Shown: positions 1 through 9,196, counted from the first letter of the stretch. The stretch: 64,000 bases of DNA from Methanocaldococcus vulcanius M7 (GCF_000024625.1 NC_013407.1:434001-498000), one strand, 5' to 3'. Translations and numbers: made by a program. The notes: generated by a model from the letters alone, not told the origin.

Positions 1-643
1 ATCTATTTAACATTCTTACGAATGCTCTCATATGGTTTCTTGAACCTTTCATAAGATTTTCATAGACAAATTTTATATCTTCATTGTCAGTTTCGTTTAT
101 CCATTTTTGAAGATCGGCAATATCTAAGTCCTCTATTGTAGCCCCCACAATTAGAGCATCAACTACTGATTTGTTTCCTTCTTCAACGAGTTTTTTATAA
201 AGTTCTTCGAATTTTGGATTTGAAAACGCTCCTACACTATCATTTTTTACAGGATCTGGGATGTTATATTTTTCTAAGAGATATTTTATAGCGGTTGTGT
301 GAGTTTCTTCACTTTCAGCAATATTTTTAAAGATAGGAAGTTTCCACTTTTCATATAAAGTTAAGTAAACATCTCTTGCTAATTTTTCTTCTTCTCTCAT
401 TTCTATTAATCCTTCTTTTTCTTGTTCGCTTAATGGCTGTTTTGGCATTGATTTTATATATTCAAGCATTAGTGTGTCATTTATATTCCCATTGGAGTTG
501 ACTAAGGTTCCTTTAAAATTTCCTTTTCCTGTTTCAGTTGTTATTGTATTTGTATTTGATGTAGTATTTTGACTTGTGCATCCGGATAATAGGACAGATG
601 TTAGGATCAACGTTGCCAATGTTATTGCAATTAGTTTTTTCAT
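1..643 (-). CDS. DUF2202-type lipoprotein, 3' end outside window
   Basis: The frame is open from an ATG at 643, preceded by the SD GGTGAT, to the window edge; about 214 codons are visible and no stop is reached. The first 25 residues are a signal peptide with a lipobox (LSGC) followed by a Thr/Asn/Ser-rich linker, so the protein is probably lipid-anchored outside the membrane. The globular part has REEEKLARDVY and an ending with GSRNHMRAF, which I recognise as the ferritin-like helical DUF2202 family. Conserved Glu and His residues (EEEK, EETH, RNH) suggest metal binding, but no activity is established. It may share a transcript with the secreted proteins encoded upstream (752-2337). Confidence 0.8.
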   Translation of the reverse strand, partial: MKKLIAITLATLILTSVLLSGCTSQNTTSNTNTITTETGKGNFKGTLVNSNGNINDTLMLEYIKSMPKQPLSEQEKEGLIEMREEEKLARDVYLTLYEKWKLPIFKNIAESEETHTTAIKYLLEKYNIPDPVKNDSVGAFSNPKFEELYKKLVEEGNKSVVDALIVGATIEDLDIADLQKWINETDNEDIKFVYENLMKGSRNHMRAFVRMLNR

Positions 644-751
644 TCTAATCACCTTATATGATGGTTGAGACATCTATATGCATAACCCCTCGCATTAAAA
701 AATAATTAAAAATAAAAAGTAAAAAAAAAGTAGAAAGTAAAAAATTTTGCT

Positions 752-1723
752 TTATTGGTTTATTCTTGCCGTAGTTGTATTTATTCTTTGATGATGGCCA
801 TTTTCTCCCATCTTACCAACTGGGTTTTCTGAGGAGTTGAGATTTTGGTGAGGACTTCCTCTTCTCATTTCTCCCCAGTTTGGATGCAAGTGTGTTTTAA
901 CTTTTACCATCTGTTCTTCTTGGAGCTGGATCATTATTCTATATGCTTCTTGAAGTTTGTTCTGCTCCATTAATTGTTCTGCTTCTTTTAGTTTTTCTTC
1001 TAATTCTGTCGTATTAACACCCATTTTCTTTAACATCTCAATTTTTCTTTCCATTAATCTTATCCTATTTTGGAGCATTAATTTGACTCTTTCTTCTGAG
1101 ATCTGTTCAACTGATATGTTTATTCCATGTCTCTTTAACTGCATCATAACTTTTGAATAATTACAGAATGGACAGATTGGATTTTCTATGATCTCAACTT
1201 TGTTTATTCTCAGTTGTAGTTTTTGCGGTTCTACACTTAAATTGGTTCCATTTGTAAGTAGGAGTAAACAACTTCTATTTCTGACTTTTTGCATTGTCTC
1301 GTTTAATGCGATATCATCGAATCCATAACATACGCATGCTGTTGCGTTATCTCCAAACATGTGTTTGAACTGATTTTGGAAGGTTAGTGTTGCATTAGCG
1401 TTTGTTTCATACCTGTTGGTTCCTCCTATTCTCTCCACTGTTATTCCTGCGTTTTCTAATGCAATTGTGTAGTTTTCAACCACCGCTAATGGCCCTCCAA
1501 TTATTATAACCTTCTCTGGATTTAGGTTTTCGATCTCACTTACTAAACTTTCGTTATATATTCCCCAGGTTGTTGTGAAAACTGTTGCATTTAGAGCATC
1601 TGCCACTTCCAACGCTGTGCATTGATCTGCTGCATTATCACTTACTAAAACCACGTCTGTTGCAGATACAGATCCCACTAAAAATGCAACTGCCATTAGA
1701 AATAATAATAGCAGTTTTCTCAT
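752..1723 (-). CDS. Secreted protein: cell-wall-binding repeat 2-like domain plus CPFC thioredoxin/glutaredoxin-like segment
   Basis: This 323-residue protein starts at an ATG with SD GGGGTGAT. Residues 1-21 form a signal peptide. Residues about 22-115 resemble the cell wall binding repeat 2 family (KVIIIGG at 71-77, ERIGGTNRYET at 97-107). A second module has CPFC at 184-187 followed by a helix, as in glutaredoxin active sites. A charged coiled coil (about 208-275) and a His/Asn-rich tail follow. There is no obvious C-terminal anchor. The likely location is the cell surface. The pairing of a wall-binding-like fold with a CxxC module suggests extracellular thiol or metal chemistry, which is inference. 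The neighbours on the same strand are also exported. Confidence 0.7.
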   Translation of the reverse strand: MRKLLLLFLMAVAFLVGSVSATDVVLVSDNAADQCTALEVADALNATVFTTTWGIYNESLVSEIENLNPEKVIIIGGPLAVVENYTIALENAGITVERIGGTNRYETNANATLTFQNQFKHMFGDNATACVCYGFDDIALNETMQKVRNRSCLLLLTNGTNLSVEPQKLQLRINKVEIIENPICPFCNYSKVMMQLKRHGINISVEQISEERVKLMLQNRIRLMERKIEMLKKMGVNTTELEEKLKEAEQLMEQNKLQEAYRIMIQLQEEQMVKVKTHLHPNWGEMRRGSPHQNLNSSENPVGKMGENGHHQRINTTTARINQ

Positions 1724-1739
1724 CCTATCACCCCATATT

Positions 1740-1925
1740 TTATTTTTTATCAGTTGGGATATATACTTTTTCCTCTTTCTTAGTATTACCTTTTAATATT
1801 AATTTTATAACTGATAATACAATAATGATCGCAGTAAATACTATGATCATCCAGAATATTATCCAAAACATCCAAAAGAAAAATGGTATTGGAAAGAATG
1901 TGTAATTACAGCACCACATTGGCAT
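1740..1925 (-). CDS. Small aromatic-rich membrane protein, unknown function
   Basis: I place the start at the ATG at 1925 because it follows a good SD (GGTGAT); an upstream in-frame ATG at 1991 would overlap the preceding gene and has no SD. The 61-residue product starts MPMWCC and has one long hydrophobic segment packed with Phe and Trp, then a Lys/Glu-rich cytoplasmic tail. The paired Cys near the N-terminus is notable because both flanking genes encode secreted Cys-containing proteins. It starts 37 nt after the stop of the upstream gene, so the two are probably co-transcribed. I do not recognise the family. Confidence 0.6.
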   Translation of the reverse strand: MPMWCCNYTFFPIPFFFWMFWIIFWMIIVFTAIIIVLSVIKLILKGNTKKEEKVYIPTDKK

Positions 1926-1962
1926 ATAGATCACCGAAACGTTAATTTGTTTGATTTGTTTT

Positions 1963-2337
1963 TTATTGTTGATATTGCCAGCACATTCCACATCCGCAGT
2001 AGTGTGGTGTTGGGTGGTTTGTGAATATAAACCCTACTAATTCTCCGTCATAGTATAGAGGATATTTCTCTCCAAATGGGGTTTCGAAGGGTTTTCCAAC
2101 CTCTACTTTATTTATATCGACATCCTCCCACACTACCCCTACAATTTTTCCATCAACTTCTAACTGTTTAATCTCATATCCCCATGGGGTCGTGTGTTCT
2201 ATTATTTCTGCATTTTTTAGAATTTCTTCTGGGTTTATTGGTTCATAATTTTGAGTTTGTTGTTCCATCCATGGTGGAAATGCAAATACTGCTCCAATTA
2301 TTGCCAAGCCCAGTATTGCGATCAAGAGTTTTCTCAT
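1963..2337 (-). CDS. Small secreted protein with C-terminal Cys cluster
   Basis: The 124-residue product starts at an ATG just after an SD (AGGTGAA). Residues 1-19 are a signal peptide (MRKLLIAILGLAIIGAVFA). The mature part is acidic and ends with HYCGCGMCWQYQQ, giving three Cys within six residues that could bind a metal or form disulfides outside the cell. It heads the minus-strand run of small exported proteins down to position 1. I do not recognise the family. Confidence 0.7.
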   Translation of the reverse strand: MRKLLIAILGLAIIGAVFAFPPWMEQQTQNYEPINPEEILKNAEIIEHTTPWGYEIKQLEVDGKIVGVVWEDVDINKVEVGKPFETPFGEKYPLYYDGELVGFIFTNHPTPHYCGCGMCWQYQQ

Positions 2338-2563
2338 TTTTTCACCTGAAGGTAAGTTGTATTATGTGTATCATTTTTACTACATATAATTGTGTTAAAA
2401 AACACCTATATAAATTTTGCGGTTTATATTTCCAAACCTATTCAAATATAGGATGTTATGAATATATGAAGTATTTATTAAACCAAAACTAAAAAAACTA
2501 AAAAATTAATTAAAAATATAACCTAAAAATAAAATAAAAATAGAAATAAACAAAAAGCAAAAA

Positions 2564-3301
2564 TTAGGTCTTTTTTATCCCGTCTTCAACTGATTTAATG
2601 GCAATATATCCTGCTTTATGTAGTATTGTATCTCCCAACTCTTTATCCATTTCCATACTTGCTAAGCATGGATAATTATGATGAGCATTTGCAATCTCTT
2701 CTTTAATATCTTTTAAGTTCTTTCCTATTAATCTTTTAGCAATATAAAATGTTTCTCCACATGGGGAGGATATTTTAACCTTAACATCTTCAACTTTGTT
2801 ATCCCTTACAATTACTTCGAGTTCTGGTTTTCCTATCTTAAAATATTCAATAAACTGTTTTATAAATGGTTTTTCATCTTTTTTCTCAAGGGAGCAGAAT
2901 GGTTTTGGATTTTCAAATTCTATATTAAATTTTTCACAGAACTTGTTTAGATCTCTTCTTAGTGCTAATGATAAGTCGTGTGGCGTTTCTGAGGGGACAA
3001 TAAGTGCCTTATAATTTTTTTCTTTTAAAATAAGAGGTAGTTCATATAAAAGATCTTCATGAAGTTGGGCAATGCATACATCTCCTTCAGGCAGATCTGG
3101 TAGATACTGATAAGGGTCATCAACGAACTCCTCATAGACGTTATCTATAACGATATTTTTTACTTTATCCTTAAAACTCCAATTTCCCCTACAATTATTA
3201 CAGTCCTCACAGATCCTACAGAAACTTGGCTCATTAATTAAATGTTTATAGAATTTTTCCATCCTTTGATTGTCTTTATGGTAGATAAACACTGCTTTCA
3301 T
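2564..3301 (-). CDS. DUF166 family protein
   Basis: The 245-residue protein matches, by memory, the archaeal DUF166 family, members of which have been annotated as thymidylate-synthase-like without firm proof. An N-terminal Cys cluster, CRICEDCNNC at about 28-37, looks like an Fe-S or Zn site. Later motifs include PSETPHDLS and SPCGETFYIAKRLIG. No signal peptide or membrane segment is present, so it is cytoplasmic. It is flanked by gaps of 106 nt (3') and 226 nt (5' side to the adjacent secreted gene lies downstream), so it is probably transcribed alone. The family call is fairly secure; the activity is not. Confidence 0.7.
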   Translation of the reverse strand: MKAVFIYHKDNQRMEKFYKHLINEPSFCRICEDCNNCRGNWSFKDKVKNIVIDNVYEEFVDDPYQYLPDLPEGDVCIAQLHEDLLYELPLILKEKNYKALIVPSETPHDLSLALRRDLNKFCEKFNIEFENPKPFCSLEKKDEKPFIKQFIEYFKIGKPELEVIVRDNKVEDVKVKISSPCGETFYIAKRLIGKNLKDIKEEIANAHHNYPCLASMEMDKELGDTILHKAGYIAIKSVEDGIKKT

Positions 3302-3407
3302 AACTATCCCATGTTTTAAATATGTTAAAATATGCTTTTATGTTTCACATAGGTGTATATTTTCAATGTAGTAATGAAACCGAGGACTTTGTTAAATTTA
3401 TCTTTAT

Positions 3408-3863
3408 TTAAATTTTTTTAAATACAAGTTTTACCATCTCCTCGCTCTCGGGAATTACATCCGAAAGCATTAGTCGACATCCATTGCTATAACCATATAT
3501 CTCGGATAGCAAATACATGAACGGACATACGTAGGGTTTTAGGTTCTCTTCCATCAATCTTTTTAAAAACAGGTCTAATGTTGGCTTTATAACATCAAAC
3601 ACTACCATTTTATCGTCTTCATGTATCCCTAATCCCTCAGAAAGACCAAAAACATTAACGAACAAGTCCTCTATTTCTTCATTACTCATGTTTTCTTTTA
3701 AGTATCCAAGGTCTTTAAGCATTTTTATCATTTCATAAGAAGACCTCCTTCCTAAAACCTTTCCTCCTTCTCCAATAACATCATAAATTGCCTTGTTAAT
3801 ACTATAATAAAGTGCTGAGACAAAAGTGCTATCAATTCCTTTTTTACATGATTGTTTTTCCAT
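3408..3863 (-). CDS. Conserved hypothetical helical protein
   Basis: I place the start at the ATG at 3863, ten nt after GGAGG; an in-frame GTG at 3872 abuts the SD and is less likely. The 151-residue protein is mostly helical and soluble, with four Cys (near residue 5, two flanking the segment YVCPFMYLLSEIYGYSNGC, close to the C-terminus). The layout is reminiscent of methanogen ligand-binding regulatory proteins, but I see no diagnostic motif. It stands alone with about 210 nt of AT-rich sequence upstream. Function unknown. Confidence 0.65.
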   Translation of the reverse strand: MEKQSCKKGIDSTFVSALYYSINKAIYDVIGEGGKVLGRRSSYEMIKMLKDLGYLKENMSNEEIEDLFVNVFGLSEGLGIHEDDKMVVFDVIKPTLDLFLKRLMEENLKPYVCPFMYLLSEIYGYSNGCRLMLSDVIPESEEMVKLVFKKI

Positions 3864-4072
3864 TTCGATCACTCCTCCTTTAAATTTTTTAAATGTAGTG
3901 ATTTTAATCGCTTTATAGTTATTTTTAAGCCATGGAATATTTTATGCGTTAGATATTTCCGTCTTTTTTATTTTTTATATTTTGCTATTTTGTTTGATTC
4001 ATTGTTGGTGTAATAATATTCAATGATAAGTTAATAAGTTAGAAGTTAAAAAATTTAAAACAAGGAGAAGTT

Positions 4073-5380
4073 TTAATGTGTGTGAGCAATTGAAAACTTT
4101 CTTTTTGTTATCTTTCTGTAAATCGCTTCAAATACTATAACAAACGCAAAGGTAAGTATTATTCCATAAAACACTATTCTGTGAACTTCCCACTGATAAT
4201 AAAGAAGGAGCATGAAGACCCCTAAAACTACTAAAAAGCTAAAAATGATTATTTCTTTTCTACCGCCAACTTCATCAACGAGGATGTAATGAGAGAGAAT
4301 AACAAAAAGATAGATCACCATAAAAACTGCACTGGTTATTGAAGCAACACCCTCCATATTAAAAAGTAGGGCAAACAAAACACCAAGGGCTGAGGTTATA
4401 TATAACCCCTCAGTAGATTTAAACCACACCTTTCTTTCGAAAAATTTTGGAAGCTCTCCATCTTTTGCCAATGAGTAAGCAACATTAGCTCCTCCATATA
4501 TTGTGGCATTCATGGCTGATGAAATTGAAAATAACGCTCCGATAGAGATTAATAAAAATCCAAGATCTCCTAAAAATGGTTTTGCCGCAACTGCTAAGGC
4601 ATTTTCGCTTGCTTTAATTAATTCATCTATTGGAAGGTTTCCAATTGCAGATATTGCTACACCAACGTAAACAAACATAACTAAAAATATGCTTAAATAT
4701 ATTGCTCTCGGAACGTTCTTGTTAGGATCTTTTATATGTTCAGAAGCGTTTGTTATAACTCCAAAACCCATATAGGAGAGAAAGAATATTGCAGAAGCAA
4801 ATAACATTCCCTCAATTCCTGATATGGATGTGTCTGGAACTAAATATGAGATGTGAAGAGTCAATAATCCAGCGAATATAAACAGTCCAAGGATTGTAAG
4901 TTTTGTTAAAACAATAAAGAACTCTGCCTTTCCCACTGCCTTAGAACCAAAGAAATTTAACGCAGTAAAAAATGCAACTATACCAATTTCTGCTAATGCA
5001 TAGTTAAAAGAGTTGATCTGTGCTCCTATTAACGGTAAAAAGTAGCCAGCAAATCCTTTTGCAAATAACGATATTGAGATAACATAACTAACCCACAGTA
5101 AAATACTCAACGCTCCGGTTATTATGTTATCTCCAATTGCTTTATGAATGAACGCAATAGGACCAGCATCAGAGATGATCTTTGATCCGAGTTTTGTATA
5201 TGAATAAGCGACTAAAAGAGCATACATTCCAGATAATACAAAAGTTTCAGGTAAATCTTTACCAGCAATCTGTGCTCCAACACCAAAAATAGAAAATATA
5301 CTCGCTCCAATCATTACACCGACAGCCATTGATACAGCTTCCCATAATGTTAATTTTTTATTATCTTCTTCCAGTTCCAT
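4073..5380 (-). CDS. apcT: APC-superfamily amino-acid transporter, ApcT type
   Basis: The 435-residue, about 12-TM protein closely resembles M. jannaschii ApcT (MJ0609, remembered), a proton-coupled broad-specificity amino-acid transporter of the LeuT fold. The TM1 unwinding motif GVMIGASIFSIFG is at about 21-33. Lys160 in VLTKLTIL corresponds to Lys158 of ApcT, which occupies the position of the second sodium in LeuT and underlies proton coupling. The start ATG follows a GTGATAC SD. The next gene upstream on the same strand is SepSecS, the same order I remember in M. jannaschii. Confidence 0.9.
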   Translation of the reverse strand: MELEEDNKKLTLWEAVSMAVGVMIGASIFSIFGVGAQIAGKDLPETFVLSGMYALLVAYSYTKLGSKIISDAGPIAFIHKAIGDNIITGALSILLWVSYVISISLFAKGFAGYFLPLIGAQINSFNYALAEIGIVAFFTALNFFGSKAVGKAEFFIVLTKLTILGLFIFAGLLTLHISYLVPDTSISGIEGMLFASAIFFLSYMGFGVITNASEHIKDPNKNVPRAIYLSIFLVMFVYVGVAISAIGNLPIDELIKASENALAVAAKPFLGDLGFLLISIGALFSISSAMNATIYGGANVAYSLAKDGELPKFFERKVWFKSTEGLYITSALGVLFALLFNMEGVASITSAVFMVIYLFVILSHYILVDEVGGRKEIIIFSFLVVLGVFMLLLYYQWEVHRIVFYGIILTFAFVIVFEAIYRKITKRKFSIAHTH

Positions 5381-5424
5381 AGTATCACATTGAAGGTATT
5401 TTTAAGTTTGATATTCTTTTATTA

Positions 5425-6729
5425 TTATAAAACACTACTTAGTTTTTCAACGACCATGTATATATCTTCCTTCTTAACTCCTATTGCTGAATTCACTACA
5501 ATATAATTATAAGGATACTCTTTCAAGTAGCAAGTTCCAAAATGATCGTTTTTTCTAACTCCACGAGGTCCTGTAATTCTAAGATTGTATAATTTCCCTG
5601 CCACATCTAAAGGATCTTTTTTAGTTGTTATACACGAGGATATTGGATTTTCAACTTGTAAAAGTATTTCTCCTTTTTTACCTGCCAGATCTTCAAGAAG
5701 GTCGTCTAAAAGTTTTTTACACGTTTTCTGTTCTTTCATTAGGGAGATGTAGTTTCTGCTTCCTATTGCTAACAGAGATATTAATATATTAACTACTGGA
5801 TTCGAAGAGGCCCTACCAGGGTAGGTTAGAGAAATCTCCTTTAAAAAACTCTCATCTTTTGTGTAAATTATCCCCCCACCGATCGGTGTAAAGAGGTTTT
5901 TATCCGATGAGCTAACAATTGCATCTACCCTATATTTTAACGCTTTTTTTAGTTTATCTATATAATAAAAGTTTTGAATTGCATAGGCACCATTTATTAT
6001 ATGGGGAATGTTGTAATCTTCACAAATTTTTGAGATCTCTACAACATCATCACTTTTTCTTGGTGGAAAGAAAGTTAACGTGCTTAAAACGACAGGATTG
6101 TTTTTATCTTTTATTTCTCTTTTTATTGCATCTTCAATCTCTCCAACATCGACTTTAACAATATGACCCTCTAATACAGTTTCTACTAACCTCATTCTCA
6201 TTCCAATAAATGACGTGGCTTTTATTGGACTTTTATGTGATGCGTAGGGGTAGATGACTACGTTAGATCCATATTTTTTCCGAGAGGCAGAGAGGCAGAG
6301 GGCCAAACTCATTCCCGTTGCTACAGGAGTTGCTATTGCATTTACCTTCAAACCTAAAAATTTTAAAAAACTTTCTAATATTTTATTGGTTAATTTATAC
6401 ATTGCACTTGCTCCTGGAGCTTTTGGTTGAGGATCTGTCAAGTTTCCACTTCTTCCAACACCATGACAAAAATCGAATACACTATCTCTTTGAAGTTTCG
6501 TATAAACTCTCGCTTCTCTTTCTCCTATCTGAATTACATTTGGATCCTTATCAGTATCCATAAAAGATAACAATCTTAAAAGAAGTTTTATATGCTCTTC
6601 ATCTATCCCAACTTCTGGGATTTTCCTCTGTTCTAAAATATTTTCAACTATTTTTAAATTTTCTTTTAACGTTAACTTTCCTCTGTGCTCCATATGTTCA
6701 GGCAACAATCCTTTGGTATTTAAATTCAT
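5425..6729 (-). CDS. spcS: O-phosphoseryl-tRNA(Sec) selenium transferase (SepSecS)
   Basis: This 434-residue PLP enzyme converts phosphoseryl-tRNA(Sec) plus selenophosphate to selenocysteinyl-tRNA(Sec), the last step of archaeal selenocysteine synthesis. The N-terminal motif with RGKLT and the phosphate/PLP loop FCHGVGRSGNL are present; the Schiff-base lysine is K277 in SSSDKNLF; ASHKSPIKA carries the phosphoserine-binding residues. Length fits the family. The start ATG follows GGTGTAAAGTTT. Its presence implies the organism decodes UGA as selenocysteine, although no selenoprotein gene was seen in this window. The downstream neighbour is apcT. Confidence 0.95.
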   Translation of the reverse strand: MNLNTKGLLPEHMEHRGKLTLKENLKIVENILEQRKIPEVGIDEEHIKLLLRLLSFMDTDKDPNVIQIGEREARVYTKLQRDSVFDFCHGVGRSGNLTDPQPKAPGASAMYKLTNKILESFLKFLGLKVNAIATPVATGMSLALCLSASRKKYGSNVVIYPYASHKSPIKATSFIGMRMRLVETVLEGHIVKVDVGEIEDAIKREIKDKNNPVVLSTLTFFPPRKSDDVVEISKICEDYNIPHIINGAYAIQNFYYIDKLKKALKYRVDAIVSSSDKNLFTPIGGGIIYTKDESFLKEISLTYPGRASSNPVVNILISLLAIGSRNYISLMKEQKTCKKLLDDLLEDLAGKKGEILLQVENPISSCITTKKDPLDVAGKLYNLRITGPRGVRKNDHFGTCYLKEYPYNYIVVNSAIGVKKEDIYMVVEKLSSVL

Positions 6730-6960
6730 AAACTTTACACCTTTTATTTAGTTTCTATTGATTTTTATTGATACTTATTAATTGTTTAATTTAATTTTTA
6801 TACAAAATTATTTAGTAAATGTTTTATAAAAGTTGAGTTCAATAAAACAATAATTCATAAAAGTTAATGTGAAAGTATAAATGGAAAAATAGAAAAACAA
6901 ATAATAGAAAATCTAATGTCTATAATAAAAATGAATCTCAACGTTTGTGGGGGAGGAAAA

Positions 6961-7584
6961 GTGATAAATTTTGTTATAATTGGAATATGTGTGGTTATGT
7001 TCATATTAAGCAAGATATTTCCACAAATGTATCTTTATTTTGCGCTGTATCCAAATATGGCTTTTTCCATGCCTTGGCAGTTGATAACAAGCATTTTTAT
7101 GCATGCCACTATAACTCATCTTTTGCTGAATATGTTTGTCCTTTTCTTTTTTGGGACATACTTGGAGAGATTAATTGGAGCGAAAAAATATATACTTGTA
7201 TTTTTAATATCAGGCATAGTCGGAAATTTAGCATATATACTTTACTGCCATATAACTGGAAGCTATCTTCCATCAGTTGGATCCTCAGGAGCGATCTTTG
7301 GAGTTATGGGGGCATTAGCTATTTTACATCCTCGATTAAAAGTTGTGATCTTTCCCATACCAGTGCCTATAAGTATAAGAGTGGCTGTTGGATTGTTTGC
7401 ATTGATAGATTTGATACTTCTTCCATATACGTTTAAAACTGGAATTGCACACATCTCACACTTAGCTGGTCTTTTAACTGGATTAATATTCGGAGAAGTT
7501 CTTAAAAAAGATGTAAGGAACTTGAATAATAAGAGAAGAGGAAAACTTCGTCTCAAAAAATTTAAGTTTAAGAAAAATAGATAA
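6961..7584 (+). CDS. Rhomboid-family intramembrane serine protease
   Basis: The 207-residue form starts at a GTG at 6961 just after GGGGGAGG; an upstream ATG at 6916 lacks an SD. Six membrane segments are predicted. The catalytic serine lies in GSSGAIFGVMGA and the catalytic histidine in HISHLAGLLTG; HLLLNMFVLFFFG matches the rhomboid TM2 signature. It would cleave TM segments of client proteins within the cytoplasmic membrane. A strongly basic tail (RRGKLRLKKFKFKKNR) is cytoplasmic. An M50 protease gene follows after 52 nt. Confidence 0.9.
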   Translation: MINFVIIGICVVMFILSKIFPQMYLYFALYPNMAFSMPWQLITSIFMHATITHLLLNMFVLFFFGTYLERLIGAKKYILVFLISGIVGNLAYILYCHITGSYLPSVGSSGAIFGVMGALAILHPRLKVVIFPIPVPISIRVAVGLFALIDLILLPYTFKTGIAHISHLAGLLTGLIFGEVLKKDVRNLNNKRRGKLRLKKFKFKKNR

Positions 7585-7636
7585 AAAGATAGCTAAGCTT
7601 AATCATAAACAACAAAATATTTTGTGGTGAAATAGT

Positions 7637-8212
7637 ATGGGATCGTATAAATTTTCAGAAAAGGAAATCATAGATCTTACTGTGTCTGTGTTAGCGATCG
7701 CGTTTATATTCTCTTATCCTAATTTATCTCCTACCATCTTTTTGATTTCCTTAATAGCTGTGGGTAGTGGATTTATATTTCATGAACTGATGCATAGAAC
7801 AGTAGCAAGAAGATACGGGGCGTGGAGTGAATTTAGAGCATGGTATGAAGGTTTACTTATTGCATTAATATTAAAAATATTTCTTGGATTTACATTCATA
7901 GCTCCAGGAGCAGTTTATATCTATAAAGATTACTTAACGGCTGAGGAAAATGGAAAAATTGCCTTAGCAGGACCATTGACAAATGTTGCTCTTGCGTTTA
8001 TATTTTTTATTCTTATGTTAATATCACCTCCAATCTCGCTTCTGTATTCAATAGGTAGTTATGGATTTTATATAAATTTATTTTTAGCAGGTTTTAATAT
8101 GCTACCGATTCCTCCCTTTGATGGGGAAAAAGTTTTAAGATGGAATCCGCTAATCTGGGCAATATTTGGAATTCCCTTGATTTGTTATCTAATATATATG
8201 ATGTTTTGGTAG
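7637..8212 (+). CDS. M50 family membrane metalloprotease (site-2 protease-like)
   Basis: The 191-residue polytopic protein has the zinc-binding motif H49-E-L-M-H53 inside a hydrophobic segment and a third ligand region NMLPIPPFDGEKV with Asp162, as in site-2 proteases. It lacks PDZ and CBS domains, so it is a minimal S2P core. The ATG follows GGTGAAATAGT. The stop is followed closely by taw2, and a rhomboid gene precedes it, so two intramembrane proteases of different chemistry are probably co-transcribed. Substrates are unknown. Confidence 0.9.
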   Translation: MGSYKFSEKEIIDLTVSVLAIAFIFSYPNLSPTIFLISLIAVGSGFIFHELMHRTVARRYGAWSEFRAWYEGLLIALILKIFLGFTFIAPGAVYIYKDYLTAEENGKIALAGPLTNVALAFIFFILMLISPPISLLYSIGSYGFYINLFLAGFNMLPIPPFDGEKVLRWNPLIWAIFGIPLICYLIYMMFW

Positions 8213-8224
8213 ATGGATGAGAGT

Positions 8225-8977
8225 ATGGGTTTAAAGTATCAAAAAATTGGAGATATTGTAATAGTTAAAAAAGATCTAACATCTGATGAAATTGAAGAAA
8301 TACTTAAAAAAACTAAATGTAAAGCAATTTTGAGATACACCGCTCAGATAACTGGGGATTTGAGAATTCCGCATGTAAAATTATTGTATGGTAATGAAAC
8401 AGAAACCATTCACAAAGAACATGGATGTTTATTTAAAATCGATGTATCTAAGATAATGTGGAGTCAAGGTAACATTGGAGAAAGAAAACGAATCGCTATG
8501 ATAGGAAAACAAGGGGAGGTCGTTGTAGATATGTTTGCAGGCATCGGTTATTTTTCAATTCCCCTTGCTAAATACTCCAAACCAAAAACTATTTACGCTA
8601 TTGAGAAAAACCCCATATCTTATAAATACTTATGTGAAAATGTCGAAATTAACAATCTTAATAACATAATTCCAATATGCTCTGACAATAGAAATGTAAA
8701 ACTTGAAAATATTGCAGATAGGGTAATAATGGGTTATGTGCACAAAACGCATAAATTTTTAGATAAGGCATTTGAATTTTTGAAAGAGAAAGGAGTTATT
8801 CACTACCATGAAACTGTTGCAGAAAAGATAATGACAAAAAGACCAATTGAGCGATTAAAATACTACGCTGAGAAAAATAACTATTTCTTAACTAAATACT
8901 CTATCTATAAAGTAAAAAAATACGCTCCCGGAGTTTGGCACATAGTTGTTGATGCAGAATTTGAAAAGAGAAAATAA
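8225..8977 (+). CDS. taw2: tRNA(Phe) 4-demethylwyosine aminocarboxypropyltransferase (Taw2)
   Basis: The 250-residue enzyme transfers the aminocarboxypropyl group of S-adenosylmethionine to 4-demethylwyosine at G37 of tRNA(Phe), a wybutosine-pathway step. The SAM-binding core is VVVDMFAGIGYFSIPLAKY, with ELF-type acidic loop AIEKNP and motif DRVIMGYVHKTHKFL. I start at the ATG at 8225 (MGLKYQKIG) because it matches the N-terminus I remember for MJ1557; another ATG at 8213 directly follows the upstream stop. It is the last gene of the rhomboid-M50 run. Confidence 0.92.
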   Translation: MGLKYQKIGDIVIVKKDLTSDEIEEILKKTKCKAILRYTAQITGDLRIPHVKLLYGNETETIHKEHGCLFKIDVSKIMWSQGNIGERKRIAMIGKQGEVVVDMFAGIGYFSIPLAKYSKPKTIYAIEKNPISYKYLCENVEINNLNNIIPICSDNRNVKLENIADRVIMGYVHKTHKFLDKAFEFLKEKGVIHYHETVAEKIMTKRPIERLKYYAEKNNYFLTKYSIYKVKKYAPGVWHIVVDAEFEKRK

Positions 8978-9014
8978 ATTGGATTTTTATAATTATATGA
9001 CTCTTTTTTGCTTA

Positions 9015-9047
9015 GAAATTTTTCAAAATTTAAAATTTGAAAATTTC
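9015..9047. terminator. AT-only inverted repeat after taw2
   Basis: Arms GAAATTTTTCAAA (9015-9027) and TTTGAAAATTTC (9036-9047) pair with a single bulged base around an 8-nt loop. It lies 38 nt after the taw2 stop and before the CRISPR trailer end. It could mark transcript ends from either side; the role is inferred only from position. Confidence 0.35.
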
Positions 9048-9196
9048 ACTATTTTAAAAGGAACGTTTCTCTCCTAAGGGGTCTTATTTTAATCATAACC
9101 ACTTTGAAAAAGTCATCAAAACTTGAAATGTTTCTATTTCATTAGTGGATATAATTTTAATTATATAATGTTAGAGTTTATTTTAATTCTACAGAA

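Noticed and set aside
5425-6729. Selenoprotein genes near SepSecS
   Set aside because: I looked for adjoining frames interrupted by an in-frame TGA and found no pair that resembles a known methanogen selenoprotein in this window.
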